Assembly (NCBI GenBank): GCA_964036665.1
Contig: OZ038530.1
Location: 19,056,001 to 19,120,000 of the forward strand
Length of the DNA: 64,000 nt
Direction: 5' to 3'
Source of the DNA: Gordius sp. MW1
Lineage: Eukaryota > Nematomorpha > Gordioida > Gordea > Gordiidae
The notes beneath the pieces were generated by a model that made no database searches, was not told where the DNA came from, and saw only the letters and a list, made by a program, of their open reading frames with translations. Position 1 is the first letter of the stretch. The number at the start of each line of letters is the position of its first letter. The position numbers and the translations under genes were made by a program. Shown piece by piece: positions 1 to 15,000 of this stretch.

Positions 1-3000
1 TTCTAGGGTCTCCTGGCGTGGGGAAAACTTCAATAATTCAAGCCATAGCATCGCAAACTAATAACAAACTCATTCGCATCAACCTATCGGAGCAAACGGT
101 ATTTCAGCAATCAAGTTTTTTTGCTTAATTAGCTACAATTTATAAAAAAAAGTCTTATTAAAGCATTTTAAATCTCATATCTGTTAATATTCTGATTACC
201 AAATTAAAAAGGCAAGTTATTGATGACTAGACAATGGTATTATTTAAAATTTACTTGAGCTTAGTCTATCTTCATTATTTCCTAAGTAATTTAAATAATT
301 TTAATTTAAAAAAACAACAATATTCACAATGGGCTATACCATTTTTTGATCCTCGCAGATTAAAAATCGTGTTTATTTAATCATCTGCTTAAACTATTTC
401 AATTTAATATTGGAAATCTAGATATTCCTCCTTCCATTTACTCTGACATCGATAGAACCTTAATGTTTTTGCCAACTCTTGGCCCTTTTAAATGCTTTTA
501 AATTTTTGTTTTAACCAATAGGTTCTTTTCCTTTTATTTTATGTTTCTATACACGTAACTTCGTCTTCGCACAATTTGCACATATATTATTTTTTCGTTT
601 TTATTATACAGAGTCTTTTTTTATAATTTTATAACTTCTAATAAATCAATCGAATTACCAAAAAAAACTTATTTTATTGTTAAGTTTTATAAAAGTTATA
701 ATAATAATTTATAACTATGTTATAGGACGTAGCCGACCTTTTTGGCTCTAACCTGCCGACCAAGGAAGGAAACTTCGAATGGAAAGATGGCCCATTGCTG
801 AGGGCCCTAAAATACGGCTATTGGATTTTAATAGACGAGGTTAGTATTAAAGAACCTGGTAATGTTCTATTTAAATCAAACTTTGCGGCACTTTTTGGAT
901 TTTGAATTAGGCTTGACTGCGACTATTTTTTTTTGTTTATACCAACTTGAAATTTAGAAAAAAAGGCATGTTTTTTAATATGTAACAGGCCACTATTGTT
1001 GTACAAATACGATTGATTCCTTAATTTTAAAATAATAATAAATAGCAGTTTTGGGTTAATGTATAGCTAAATTCCATTAAATGTGCCCGGCTAGCTATGA
1101 ATATATTTTAGTCGTGCTGCCTATCAACAAACTTTTCTAATTCTCAAAAATAATTAAAAACATTTTAATGATTTTTTAAAACTTTTTTTGCTGTAGATTA
1201 ATTTGGCTTCTCAGAGCATTTTGGAGGCTTTGAATTCGTGTTTCGATCACAGGGGCCAAATTTTTATTCCAGAATTGGGGAAAACTTTTAACGTTAACGT
1301 TGAGAGTACCAAAATATTCGCCTCGCAGAATCCAAATTTCCAAGGCGGTGGCCGAAAAATGTTGCCACGCTCCTTTTTAAATCGCTTTACCCACGTATGT
1401 ATTTTACACTTTTTATATTAGTATTTGTAAATTATAATGCTTAAACGAGCTTTATAATATCGTAATTTAGTTTTGAAATTGATTAATCATGCAATTTGAT
1501 GTTAAATTTAACTTTTTATATGGTACAATTATTCTATGGATTTTGATATTTTTAAGCCCTTCATGGTAGAATGAGTTAGTTTTTCGGTTTTTTTTTATTA
1601 AATTTTAATAAATAAAAAAAAATATGTTACCTTCATTTGATTCTAACGAGTATTTCAGTTTTCCTTGTTTGTTTTCTCGGCTTTTTTATTTTTTATTTAA
1701 TGAAAATCCGGAGATTTAACAATAATGTAAAATGCATATATATAAAACAGTTTCAGTTTTTATGTGTTGTATTTTCTCAGCTATTTTGTCATTGAGCTTA
1801 CTAGTGTTGTGAAAGGACCTGGCGATTGTTTGGTTTAATTAAGAGTAGCGAACTCAGGTCTATTTTCCAATTTCGACTAAGCCTAGACGGCGATTAAGGA
1901 AAACAGATAAGAAATCTTTAATCTGTTTATATTTAATCGACTAAAACTAAAGGTCGACCAAATAAAATCGAGGTCTTTTTACAACATTAGAGCTTACATT
2001 AAGTTCTAATTTGACTAGTCGAATATGATTTAATTTTGGCTTTTATACTTGTTTTTTAATTAATTGTTTCTATGTTTTTTGGGGGTTTTAAGGTTTGTAT
2101 TAAATCAATGGAAAATCGGGATTACTACCTTATCTTGATTAAAGCATATCCGACCATCGATAAGAACATCATTGACAAGATGATAAAGTTGAACTTTGAG
2201 GTAAACTTCGCCTTAAAATTACTTTATTTTTATAGCTAACAAAAGGTTAAACTTATTATAAACTACACTGAAGTTTTATAATTTGTCATTCAGTGTGTTT
2301 TATTTTTAATTATTGTATGAAATTATTTTTCAGCAAATGTTTTTTTGACTATATATAATACATGACGCGACTTTTAATTTATTAGGTGCAGGTAGTGGGG
2401 AAAAGGCAGAGATACTCTAAATACTGGGAGTTTAATATAAGAGATATGGAGCGATGGTGTCAGCTCGTCAAACATGTGAGTTATCTTAATTAAATCTGAA
2501 ATGCCTTTTTTCGCATTATATGGTTAATTTTGGTTTGATTTTTATATTTTCGCACTAAGTTTTACCGTTAATTGAAAACTTTTAAAAGTGATATATTTTC
2601 GACTAAGTCTAATTATATCAAAATTTTCGGCAAAAATGTTAATTTTATTCATATACTAGATAGATTGCTCGTCAACTTTAAATAAGTGTACCGTTTCCGC
2701 CATTTTAAAATGTGCATTTTATAGTAATTTTGTTTAAAGTGTTTATAAAACGTAATAAAAAATATTGAACTAGTTAAGCATTAAAAATAGCATTCATTTA
2801 TTAACATTCTTTTATATTTATTAACTAATGAGGGAGGTAAACTATTTTTTTCTGTTTTAACAATGTGGTACAGAAAGACACGAGAGATAGTTAAATTCAA
2901 AATGGCGGATTTAATGGTAAATATGACATGAGCAGTCTATGTAATTTATGATTCCATTTTTTTTATACAGGATGAAACGGTGTACAATCTATTTTTCGGC

Positions 3001-6000
3001 TTCAAGTTGATATACGCGTCGAGGTTTAGAGAAAGCCAGGACCGTGACTTGTTAACACGGCTGTTTTGCGGAATTTTTCTCGACGCATCTAATAATTCCG
3101 AAGATACAAACTTACTTTGCTTTAAAGCCAAACCCTTTACCTTCAACCTGGATTTACCGAATTACGTTGAGATAGGCATGACGCGTCTACGTTACAACGA
3201 TAAAATTTGCACTAGGATCGAAGAAAAAGAAAGATTTTCTCTGCTGCGACAACAATTGCTGGCCTTGGAATTGGTTGGCAAATGTGTAGCCTGCAATTGG
3301 ATGCCCATTTTGGTGAGCTCCTTGTTATAGAGTTTTAATTGCTATGCAATTTATGGGCTCGTTTTTGGTTGTCCGTCCTGTCCTGTCCAACTTATGATTT
3401 TTTAATGATTGCCGTGGAAACTTTTACGGGGTTTTAATGGCTTGAATTATGCTACTGTAAAAGACTTTTATTTTGCTTTCGCATATATTGTGCTATGCAA
3501 TTTATGGGCTCACTAGGACGAGACTGGATGCCTAGGTTTTTTTAAATTATCTTATCATTGGATTAGCTAGGATCTAAATTTAGAGGGGATACAATAAAAA
3601 ATATTATAGCCTTTATCATTTTTCTATTTAATAATAAAGGATTTTTGGATATTTTTTGGGGGGATGGGGCAAGCGCCCCTCCTTGCCTATCTCGTTTACG
3701 CCAATTTTTATTAGTAATGTGCTTTGTGGGTTGTGTTATGGTATGGCTTAAAGAAATTGACAAAAAAGGCATTACAAGCTTTAGAATGAACTCATACTCG
3801 TTGATTTCTAATTTATATATTTTTTGTGCAAAGATATGATTTAGCCTCTTTATGAAGAATACTTATTATTTTCAAGTTAAAAAATTTATAGTTACTAAGG
3901 CATAGGATTTAAATTAAACATAGAGCGAGTAAAAAAGGCCATATTTATTGAACCTAAAAAGTGTAGCATTATCCACAGTAAGCCTTGCCTGAAGACCCAC
4001 TTTCCAAAACAAATTCTACATTAAAGCTACACTTTTAACCTTATTTTTATAAATAGGGTGAAAATACAGTTATTCTTTAAAATTTGGAAATTTGAAATAA
4101 TATAATAAAAAATACATTTATAACCTTAAAATCGCTACTAAAAATGTAAAAACAAAAGGCTATTTAATCACCTACAAGAAGCAAATTTGTGAATATAACA
4201 TTACCTTATTGACTTTTATTTTTGTCTTTTTATGGTGTTTTTTCATAAGTGAATTAATAAATAATAAAATATATATTTTTAGGTTGGAAAGAGCGGATCC
4301 GGAAAAAGTAGTTTGATTAAACTCCTCGCGAGGTTGAGTGGAAATCGGGTCGTCACATTTTCCGTTAATTATAACACCGATATTACGGATCTATTGGGAC
4401 ACTACGAACAAGTAGAGCTCAACCATTTTTAACCCATAAATTTTTTTGGATTTGGCTAAGCTTTTTTTTGCATATAGAGGCATTCAATGTTAAATGGCCA
4501 CGATTTTTGCCCATCTCCTCAGATTTTTATGAAATTTGGCTAGAATGTAGAAACTATAAATATTATTAAATTCTGGAAGTTTTAACTCTCTTAAGTCAAA
4601 GATCGGTCTTTTACGACATTAGTTCACGAAGCTAAATTTTATAAAATTTCATCATAAAATGTTGTTGCGGTGACAGGCAATACCTGTTCCCATTAGAAGA
4701 AAATATTTAAAATACAAAATGTTGTCCATTGGGCATCTCATAATGTTCAAAATGTCACATTTTAAGGCGTTTTTATGAACATTTGACATAGAATGCTCCT
4801 ATACTATAATAGTGCCAAATCAAATTGAATATTATGGAATATTTTTTATGTTTTAATGTTGATTGGTCAACAATAATCGCTAACTTGAAATTTATTTATG
4901 GGCGTAGCCATAAATGGAAATTACGGGGGGGGGGCAATAATTATTTAGGGAGGGGCTAAATGGTAATTTTTTGAAATTTTAGCCATGAATTTAATAAATT
5001 ATAATGAATTTTTGAATTTAGAGGGGGGCAACCGCCCCTCCCTGTTACCCCCTGGCTACGCCCATGAATTTATTGACTGTGTTTGACCATAGTAAAGTTA
5101 CATTTTTTGATACATTGTATTTCACCTTGATAATTGTATGTGAATAAATATGTTAAATCATGACAGGAAGATACGTCGAATGTTTTGGGCAGGCTATTGA
5201 ACCGGCTGACCCAGCTTTTAAGGGCTATGGGTAACCGTTTAATTTTACTCGACCGCGAAATTAATGCCGATAAAGCTATAACCTATTTAAAAGCCCTAGA
5301 AGAATTTAGTAGGACAGGTAGATATCTATTTCTATACATAACAATTTTTATCTTGATTTTCGTATTTCTGGTTTTAAATAAGTTTGATAAGTTTTTTATT
5401 AGACGTGTAAGTCTTTATGGTTTTATTTATTTGGTCAATAGGCAAAAAAATAATTGTGTAAATTTGTAATATGAGCGAGTCTATGATATAGAGTGTGACA
5501 GAATGTATTAGTAAATAAAGCCTGTAATAAAAATTTTAGCGGGCATTAATTAAACGGCAGTCTTATAGATTTATAAATATCTAATTCGAACGTAACGTAA
5601 AAGATTATAATGAGTTCAAATTTATTCCAAAGCAATAAAACTTGATATTTCCTTAGATGACACATAAACCTTTTTACATTTTTTTGGACTATTAAAACTT
5701 CGAAATTTAAGGCCGATTTGCTCTTACATATCTCCATGTGATGTTTTTATTTTATTAATTATATATGATATTTTTAAATTTAGTTTTTACACAAGACAAG
5801 CAAGGTGTTTCCGTGCCTGGTTTAATTGTTGAAATAGAATTGTGGCTAGTAGAACAGCTTTCAATTCTCGTAGAAAAAGATGAAGATTTACACGGTAATT
5901 TTAAAGTTAAATTTATTAAAACTCCCATAATATCTAATATTAAAATCCGTTTTAATTTAATCTTTAATCAATTAAAACATTTTACAACTTAATTAGTATG

Positions 6001-9000
6001 CTGAATTATAAGAATACTCCTAGCTTTTATGTCGTCATAATTTAAAATTTTGAAGAATAACGGAATTTAATTTTTTTTAAATGTTTTATTTTTGTACTTA
6101 GCCTCAATAGTAAATGTACGGCAAGATATAACGACGCTCAGCGATTTGATTGGCCTCAAGAATCCAAAAAACTCATTTGTGTGGGTGGAGAGCTTGCTAG
6201 TTTCAGCCCTGAAAAATGGTGATTGGTTATTGGTAGAAAACGCCAATTTATGCAGGTAAATATCGGTTTATTTTGGCTTTTTATAACATATTATTACTGT
6301 AAAATTGTTATGAATATATACGTTTTTATTTTGTAATATAAGGGGTAACATGTTATATAAACCTAATGCTCCTCTTTTCACAGTCTTTAATTCTTTTGTT
6401 GCTTAGGCATAACTTATTGATCCAAGTTTCATATTCTACTGCGAATTATAGTTTTTCATTAGTCAACTTAAATTCTAGTTAAATTTTCCATTTATTCCTG
6501 ACAGTATTCGAGTTTATTATAAAAAATTAAAGATAAATTTAGTTGTAAATCTATGTAAATAATACACCGGTCAAAAAGTTTAATTTAAATATTCAGGGTG
6601 TTAAAATTATATTTAGTCGTTAAATGAAATTCGTGTTTACTTAGGATGGGGTAAAATAAAGTTTTGAGTTAGGGTATCAGCGTTTCATGGTCGGCCTAAA
6701 AAAATTTACTTCGCAATATTCTGCACGATATCCGCTTAAGTAAAAAGAGGGAATTTTTTTCAAAGTTAAAACAATTTATCGTATTTAAGCCCCGCAATAT
6801 TGGATCGATTGATGCCACTGCTGGAACCTAATGGAAGACTGGAGATTCCTGAAAGAGGGCTAGTCGATGGGAACGTTTATAGCGTTGAAATGCACAAGGA
6901 TTTCAGGTCAATATCCAAAATTAGTTTTCCCTGATATATGATTAAAAATGTTTTTGACGTGAATTATATAAAAAAACAGTAAATCTGGTGGTAAAAAGGG
7001 TCCTGATGATTACATTAATATTAAAAGAAATTAAATTTTATTTGGGTTCATATCCATTGACTTTCTTAAGCTTTGTACAGGCAATATTCTAACATAATTT
7101 TTAAAAATATGACATAATCAGTTATATCAATAAAACGCGTCGGAGCTTGATTTTGGCCTTTTTAACGTCTAATATATTTAGTAATTATTACAAAATGTGA
7201 GACCTAAACTTTCACCAATATCCAAATCTAAGAGGGTCGGTCGAAATTCGTTTTTTTTATTGACGATTTGACGAATAGCCCTTTTGAGCACCTAAATTTT
7301 TGTAACAGCTTCGCTATTTGATGCAATGTTTAAAATTTCAAACGATTAGAACGGCCTTCGGATCCGAATTGTTATATTTTTCAGCATCAGAATTAAGGTT
7401 ATTTGCGGTTGGCTATGGTCTTGTTCTTGAAGCAATCGTTCTTGCGTGATCATATGTAAAGTACTCATAAGCTGTTAAGCGAAACATTTTAAATTGTTGG
7501 CAAAACCATTAGTTTATGTTATAATTCATATCGCTAGCTAGGTATGATTTCGGGAGTTATGCTATTTAAAACTATGACAAAATTGCTTAAAAACTTCACT
7601 TCATTAACCTTACATTTTAGGCTTATTTTTAATGGCATTTATTTCGAAACAGGATCATAATGACGATGAACCCTGCAAACGGTGACATCTCTAGAGCCAT
7701 GAATAATCGGGGTATCGAAATATACGTGGATCCAATTGACTTTGGGAATATGGTAGGAAATTTAATTTTATATTCATTTAAAATTTTAAATTGTTTTAAG
7801 GAGGCAAATTTTTTTATATTATAAAGATGTGCCCGTGATTATGTTTTTAACATCGAGGCTATTTATTATAATTCTCTTTGTTTTTTACTTAACAGCAGGA
7901 AGGTGATGATGCCGACTGGTGTACCGATATTCCGAAAATATTAGCAACTCATTACATGCCAAGATCCTTAATTTTGCCAATTATCAAAGCCCATAAAATA
8001 CTCTCGCAAAAATACGTCGATGGTCAGTGTTTACTCACATTTAATTTATATTTATAATAAATGTCTTAATAATTTCGAGTGAAAAAATCAGCTGTTCGTC
8101 ACTCTTTTGTATTATTAGTCCACGTTTGTATACCGATTTTTTCCTTAAAATCTTTTATCACGTAGATCAAGTCCATAAACCTTCCATTTTTGAGATGATC
8201 AAAGTCGCTAAAATCTTTATATCTCGTTTTAACCGCTGTAAGATCAGTTTTAGAGAGCTGCTTTTGCAAACCATTATCGCCTGTTACAAAGATTATATCA
8301 AGGAATCTGTCATCGAAGAAGTAAGTGTTTTAGATGTAAATTTGACCAAATTTTGCAACTAAAAAATGTTATCAAGGACACCCTTAATATTACACTCGTT
8401 CTAATAGGGGCTTTCATTATCTGTACCCATTAAAACCGGACAGTATTTTTTAAAAAGTCCCTTCTTTTACTAAAAAATGAAACCAATTAATTAGAAAACA
8501 TAATAAAATGGGTTCACAAGGTTAATCACATCTTGAGCTTTAATAAAAACTAAATTTGATAACATCAAAAGGTCTTTAAGCATGTAAATTTCTACGCTTA
8601 ATATGGTGTTTTTAGCGTATGATAAATTCGATGGTAGGTTCAATGGGTATACATTTTTCGCCATTTAATTTATTATTAACAACAAACACTAGTTAGAAGT
8701 CATCTCTTTTTCTAAACATTAAATCTGCACCTAGGGTTAGCAAAAATGATTTAAATTATAACATCAACGCGCCTCAAAAATATAAAAAATAGTTAAAATT
8801 TTATTCATATCCAACACGATTTCCATACACGGCTCAATGCCATCCATTAAGTAATAGCACGTTTTTATATTTTTTAGTCGTGAGTGTAATTTTTTTATAC
8901 CATCACAATGAATTAACTTTTTTTTAAATATAAGACATTTATTTATATCAATTATTATCTTTTATATAAAACTTTAAAAACGCTTTTTCACTTCATAAAT

Positions 9001-12000
9001 TATAAATTATATATATCCAAATTAATTAATAAAAGTATTAATTAAACCATTAAAAAAAATTTATTCTAACATAGGCAATCGCTGAACTTAGACGAGAGCT
9101 ATTTGATAATTCCCAAGCAAATTTAGCCTCTGCCCTCACGCTTAAGGAAGATGCTCGTAATTTACCACAAAGGGAAGCAAATGAAATCGTACCTTCATGG
9201 TATTACAAAGATACTTTGCCCTACCTAATGGAATGTTTTCATCACCGGACCATAACCGTAGCTTGTGGACCTTTGTTTAGCCTTTATAAAACCACTTTAA
9301 GTCCTCCCGATCTGTTACCAGTTTATGCTGGGTGTTGGGATGGTGATGAGATTACCACAATTCCTGACGTAGCGTTTAACAGTAACATTGGGCTGAGAAA
9401 TGCGCTTGAAAGCGTGCCCATCCATCAGTATCCCCATTGTAGTCAGTATCTGGAAGCAGCTGAGATTACCTTAGAATCACCGCGTGATTTCCACTCTATA
9501 ATCGATGGTTTTCGTGGAGTTGCGAAAGAAGTGAAATTTTTGCAAGAAAGTTATGCTGGGACTAATCGTGATTTTAGATCCTCTAACTTCAACGAGCTCG
9601 ACGTTGAATTGTTGAACAGGTAAAATTGGGTTGAAAAAATGTTCACACTCTAGATAAATTATATTTTATTTATATTATTTGGGATTTTTGTGAGATTAGG
9701 TTTTGATTGTGATATGTAAACGTGGTATAGAATGTCATAATGAACAATTTTTAATCTTGAAATAAACTTGTAATATTTTGAATTCATTAAAAAGATTCTA
9801 TAATATTATCTAAATGTTTCAAATGAAATATATTTTTTTAAAGTTTTAGTGAATTTCGTTATTCTACGATGTTTGTGGTATATAATTGATGAATATAATT
9901 TTTTAGGATGAATGTTATGTTTGAAATGCGTTTGGGTCTCAATTTGCTGGAATTAGCCTGCGATGGTTTAGATAAATTGGCTAGCATCGAAAAGCAATTT
10001 GACACCCTAACAAAGTCAGGTCGAAACGTGCAAGGTTTAATCTAATAGATTTAAATTGTTCAAATTAATTGTATTGTAATGGAATAATAATACATTATAA
10101 AGCGTTAATTTGTTTTTTTTGCTTTGTGATTTCTAGAAGAAATTATTTTTTTTAAATCAATAGTATCTTAATGGAATAATAATCCTTTATAAAGCGGTAA
10201 TTACTTTATATCTATTTTAATAAAGTTGTTTCAAGATTTGTAGAAAAAATTAAAATTGTTTTAATTGTTATTTTTGTGAAAATGAATAAATTATAGGTGC
10301 GTTGAAAGATAATCATGGCTGCAAAAACAAAATTCAACTGTGCAACCTCTATACCTTATTCGCTCATCTCTTCTATAAAAACACCCTCACTGCCTGTAAT
10401 GGCGTGACGTTGAACTACAATTCAGTATTAAAATTTATTTGATTATATTTTCAAAATCATTGTAAAATTTTAATTTTACCTTTTCCACGCTATATTTTAT
10501 CAAATTATACTAATTAAAACTTAGCAATCTAAAAGCTTTATTGTATCCATAGACTAGATAGACTGCTCCCAAAATGCACAAATTGTGTACCCTTGTTTCC
10601 ACCATTTTGATGTAAACATGGTAAAGTGGTGATCATATAGAAATTAGTAATTTTTGCAAATTAAATAATCTTAAAAAGGTAAATAAAAAATATTTAATTG
10701 GTTAGATATCAAAAACAGCATTTTAAAATAAATATCGTTTACACAATACATAAAAATTATAAATGTAAAAACTGCGATTAAAATTTGTTTAATAATATAG
10801 CGCCATCAATATTAATTGCCATTTTGTATAATATTAATTTATTGACGTTCGTTTTAATTTATAAACTAATGAGGAAGGTGAATCGGCTGTTATATGGCAA
10901 AATTACATGGTTAAAATACACCAGTTGCTCTCTTCAAAATGGAGTAAAATTTGACACACAATTAACCATGTGCAACGTATGGCATGAGCAGTCTATCTAG
11001 TCTATGATTGTATCACGCTTTGCCTTGTACTATTACCACTTATTTCCAATTGATATGAGGATGAGAAAATGTTTTTTTTTTTATTTATTTTAACCTCAAA
11101 TCGTCTAAACGGAACTTTTTTTGAAACTAAGTATTAATTTGAGGGTCTATTATTTAGACTATAAATATTATGTTTAATTTTTTGCGTGTACTTGTTTCAA
11201 ATAGTTAGCGGAGTTGTGTTTTTCGATATCATACGCCATAGTATTGCTCGGTCAAGAACGTGAGACGAATAACGCTTGTTTTGACCTTACCTTGGGCATC
11301 TGTAAAGTCTTGTGGATTCCAATCCAGCAAGCTTACACCGAAATAATCAAATCTAATGAAGGGTTGGTTAATATGCTTATAATTTGTAACATTTTTACGT
11401 TTAATTTTTATTTTTTATTGGAAAAAAACTTGTGAATGATGGTTTACGTAAGAAAATATATTGTATATTTGCGGGTAGAATGGATTCGAAGGCAATTTTG
11501 ACGCACGTCGTTTTAGAAGATCTCCTCAAGATTGAACAAAGCTCTTTTTCAACCTATTTTGGTCGCATTAATTATCCGAAATATGTGGCCCCTTTCCCTA
11601 GCAACGATCAGGCGTTTGAGTTTCAAATTTTTTGGAAAAAGACTTTATCGAGTAAGATGAATTTTAAGTTTTATTTTTTAAAACTTTTTTTACTTTTCAG
11701 CATGAAGAATAAAACCCATACTAGATCGTTTAATAAATTTCAATAGCTTGTTTAATCTGATTTTATTATACCATCCACATACGTTTTAGATTGCTTTGAT
11801 TTAGTAAATTTTATTTGAAATAAATAACTGTAATGTTAAAGTCATTATTTGTTTTCTATACTATAAATTGAATGTCTAAAAAGTCTTGTTTCAATTATTT
11901 TAAGATTTACAAAATATCATAAATGAGCACAAGCCTCAATCTTTATAAGGTTTTTTAGTATAAATTATGGAATATAACAACATTAGAAGAAAAATACTTG

Positions 12001-15000
12001 ATAGTGTTATGTTTAAGTCGTTTTAAACGCCATTAATATTTTGGTCTCAATTTTTATATATGTTTTTGTTGAAATATTAGAATGGGAAATAAGTTGGCGT
12101 GGCGATAATAACTCCAACCTTAAGTTTCACACGTTTACGTCATTGTTGAAGAACTCCACACTTCATCGATTCGTAAATGTTAAATTAATGTCACTCGATG
12201 CCGATCAAGCTTATACTGCTTCCTTGTCACGATTTGGAAAATATTATATAGCTACATCTTTAGCCGTGATGCAAGTATGCACGCGACACTTAGATTTGCA
12301 GGTATTTATCTTTTTGAACGTTATTATGTGCTTACGTTATAAAAATTGGCTTAGCCTCATCCCTAAAGTGTTATCAGCTGTTTAAATTCTTTTTTTTTCG
12401 TAAAAATATGGTTTTTTGGTATATGTATCTGATTATAATGCAATTTGTTAAAAATACTGCAATTGGAATGTATTAAGATTTAAGATAATAAGAGCTTTAT
12501 ATAAGTAATATGCTTTGCCTTTGTGAAAAAGGGCAGAAATTCAAAAAGATATAAAACTAAATATTGGAATTAGTATTGCTACAATCTTGAAAGTACCACG
12601 TCATTTTTTAATGAAGTATGAAAAGATTTTTTAGTATATGTTTTATTATTCATTTTAAAATAAATTAAACGATCTTTTTTTCGTAAATAAATTCTTTTCC
12701 CTACATAGGCAGACTCCCTTTGGTGCGTCTGTTTAGTTTTTGTTGTTTTTGCCTAACTAAATATGTATTATTAGAATGGACTTTATCATTACTGGGCCTA
12801 CCAAGATGGGTAAATAGAATATTTAAAGAGGTAAGGGGTGCAAAAACGGGCTGGACTTGCTTGAGATTTTGGCATTGACAAACTGTTTAACCCGCGAGAG
12901 TATTCGTGGGGTATTTCGAAACCCCACGCAAATTATAAATTAAAATATAAAACGCAATTTAAGGCTAATGAATTTGGTCTTTTCAGTAGCTTAATATTTT
13001 ACTAAGAGCTAGGTTGGATGAAAATTTCATAGGTTTTGGCTTAATACTTTTTAAAATATAAAAGCTTTTTTGGCTCGTGGGGTAAAGTTATACCCCACGA
13101 ATGCTCTCGCGTTCGGGAGTTTCAGGAATACTCTCGAGGGCTAATATAGTACTAACTAGTGTTGTAAAAAACCAAGGGTTTCTATTGGTTGCCTGCAAGC
13201 GTTGGCGTTTTTTTTCACCCAACCTTTTCAGTGTTAGGTGAATTTTCTTGGGAGGGCTTTGGCGTTTGGCGTTTTCGTAAAAAACACCCAAAGCGTTTTG
13301 GGTGTTTTTTTTGGGGGCACCTTTGGCGTTTAGGTTTGGGTGTATTAAAGAGCTAAAGGGTTTGGGTGGATAATATTATTAACCTTTTGGTTTGGTTTTG
13401 GTCGTTTTGGGTTGGGCATGCAAATATATCAATTTGTTTATATTGTTCATCATATTTGTGTATTTAGATTTAGGTAATGAACTTTTAATTTAAGAAAATA
13501 TAAATAAATGTATCATGACGTCACAATCTAGTAAATTCAGTAAATTATAGTTAATTATTATGCATTATAGAAGTAGGTAGTGAATCAATATGTTTTATTT
13601 ATGAAAAAAAAATTTGTGAAGATTTGCCCCCCCCCCCTTTATTTTTTACCCTCTTTCTCACCTGGGGATGAACGGCGGGCAGGTGGGGTGTTTGCCCCCC
13701 TCCTTATTTTTTACCTTCTTTCTGATCCGGGGGAGAAGCGGGGGGGGGGCAGGGGGGTGTTTTGCCCCCCCCCCACTAAATTTTTACCCTCTTTCTGATG
13801 CGAGGGAGAGGGGGGGCAGGGGGTGTTTTGCCCCCCTCCCCCCTTATTTTTACCCTCTTTCTGATGTGGGGGAGAGGGGGGGCATAGGGGGTGTTTTACC
13901 CCCCCCCCCCTTATTTTTTACCCTCTTTCTGATCAGGGGGAGAGGGGGGGGCATGGGGGGTGTTTTGCCCCCCCCCCTTATATTTTTTACCCTCTTTCTG
14001 ATGTGGGAGAGGGGGGGGGGCATAGGGGGTGTTTTGCCCCCCTCCCCCCTTATTTTTTACCCTCTTTCTGATGTGGGGGAGAGGGGGGGCATAGGAGGTG
14101 TTTTGCCCCTCTCCCCCCTTATTTTTTACCCTCTTTCTGATGTGGCTGAGAGGGGGGGGGGGCACAGGGGGTGTTTTACCCCCCCCCCCTAATTTTTTAC
14201 CCTCTTTCTGATCAGGGGGAGAGGGGGGGGGGCATGGGGGGTGTTTTGCCCCCCCCCTAATTTTTTACTTTCTTTCTGATGCGAGGGAGAGGGGGGGGCA
14301 GGGGGTGTTTTGCCCCCCCCCCCCCTAATTTTTTATCTTCTTTCTAATTCGGGGGAGAGGGGGGCATGAGGGGTGTTTTGCCCCCCCCCTAATTTTTTAC
14401 CCTCTTTCTAATGCGGGGGAGAGGGGGGCATGGGGGGTGTTTTGCCCCCCCCTTAATTTTTTACCCTGTTTCTGATCCAGAGGAGAGGGGGGGCATAGGG
14501 GGTGTTTTGCCCCCCCCCCTCTTATTTTTTACCCTCTTGAGAGGGGGGTCATGGGGGGTGTTTTGCCCCCCCCCCCTTTAATTTTTACATGTGGGGGAGA
14601 GGGGGGGCATAGGGGGTGTTTTGCCCCCCTCCCCCCTTATTTTTTACCCTCTTTCTGATGTGGGGGAGGGGGGGGGCATAGGGGGTGTTTTACCCCCCCC
14701 CCTCTAATTTTTTACCCTCTTTCTGATTAGGGGGAGAGGGGGGGCATGGGGGGTGTTTTGCCCCCCCCCCCTTATTTTTTACCCTCTTTCTGATGTGGGG
14801 GAGAGGGGGGGGGCATAGGGGGTGTTTTGCCCCCCCCCTAATTTTTTACCCTCTTTTTGATCAGGGGGAGAGGGGGGCATGGGGGGTGTTTTGCCCCCCC
14901 CCTTATTTTTTACCCTCTTTCTAATGTGGGGGAGAGGGGGGGGGGCATGGGGGGTGTTTTGCCGCCCCCCCCCCCCCCAATTATTTATCCTCTTTCTAAT

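Larger units (their letters stand above)
1..3312 (+). other. MDN1: Midasin segment: penultimate AAA module (AAA5 by position)
   Basis: Exons 1-98 (partial), 726-839, 1197-1394, 2093-2200, 2386-2475 and 2971-3312. The first exon carries Walker A (GSPGVGKTS). Exons 2 and 3 join to give the Walker B helix and loop WILIDEINLASQ, followed by QNPNFQGGGRKMLPRSF, the sensor and arginine-finger region typical of midasin modules. All borders in this segment fall between codons. The number AAA5 is inferred because one more module follows before the linker. Confidence 0.9.

Noticed and set aside
13580-14192. Long Pro/Gly-rich open frames on both strands
   Set aside because: They are produced by translating the G-run/C-run minisatellite; unit lengths vary and break any conserved frame. 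The same applies to 16285-16678 and 16997-17358.
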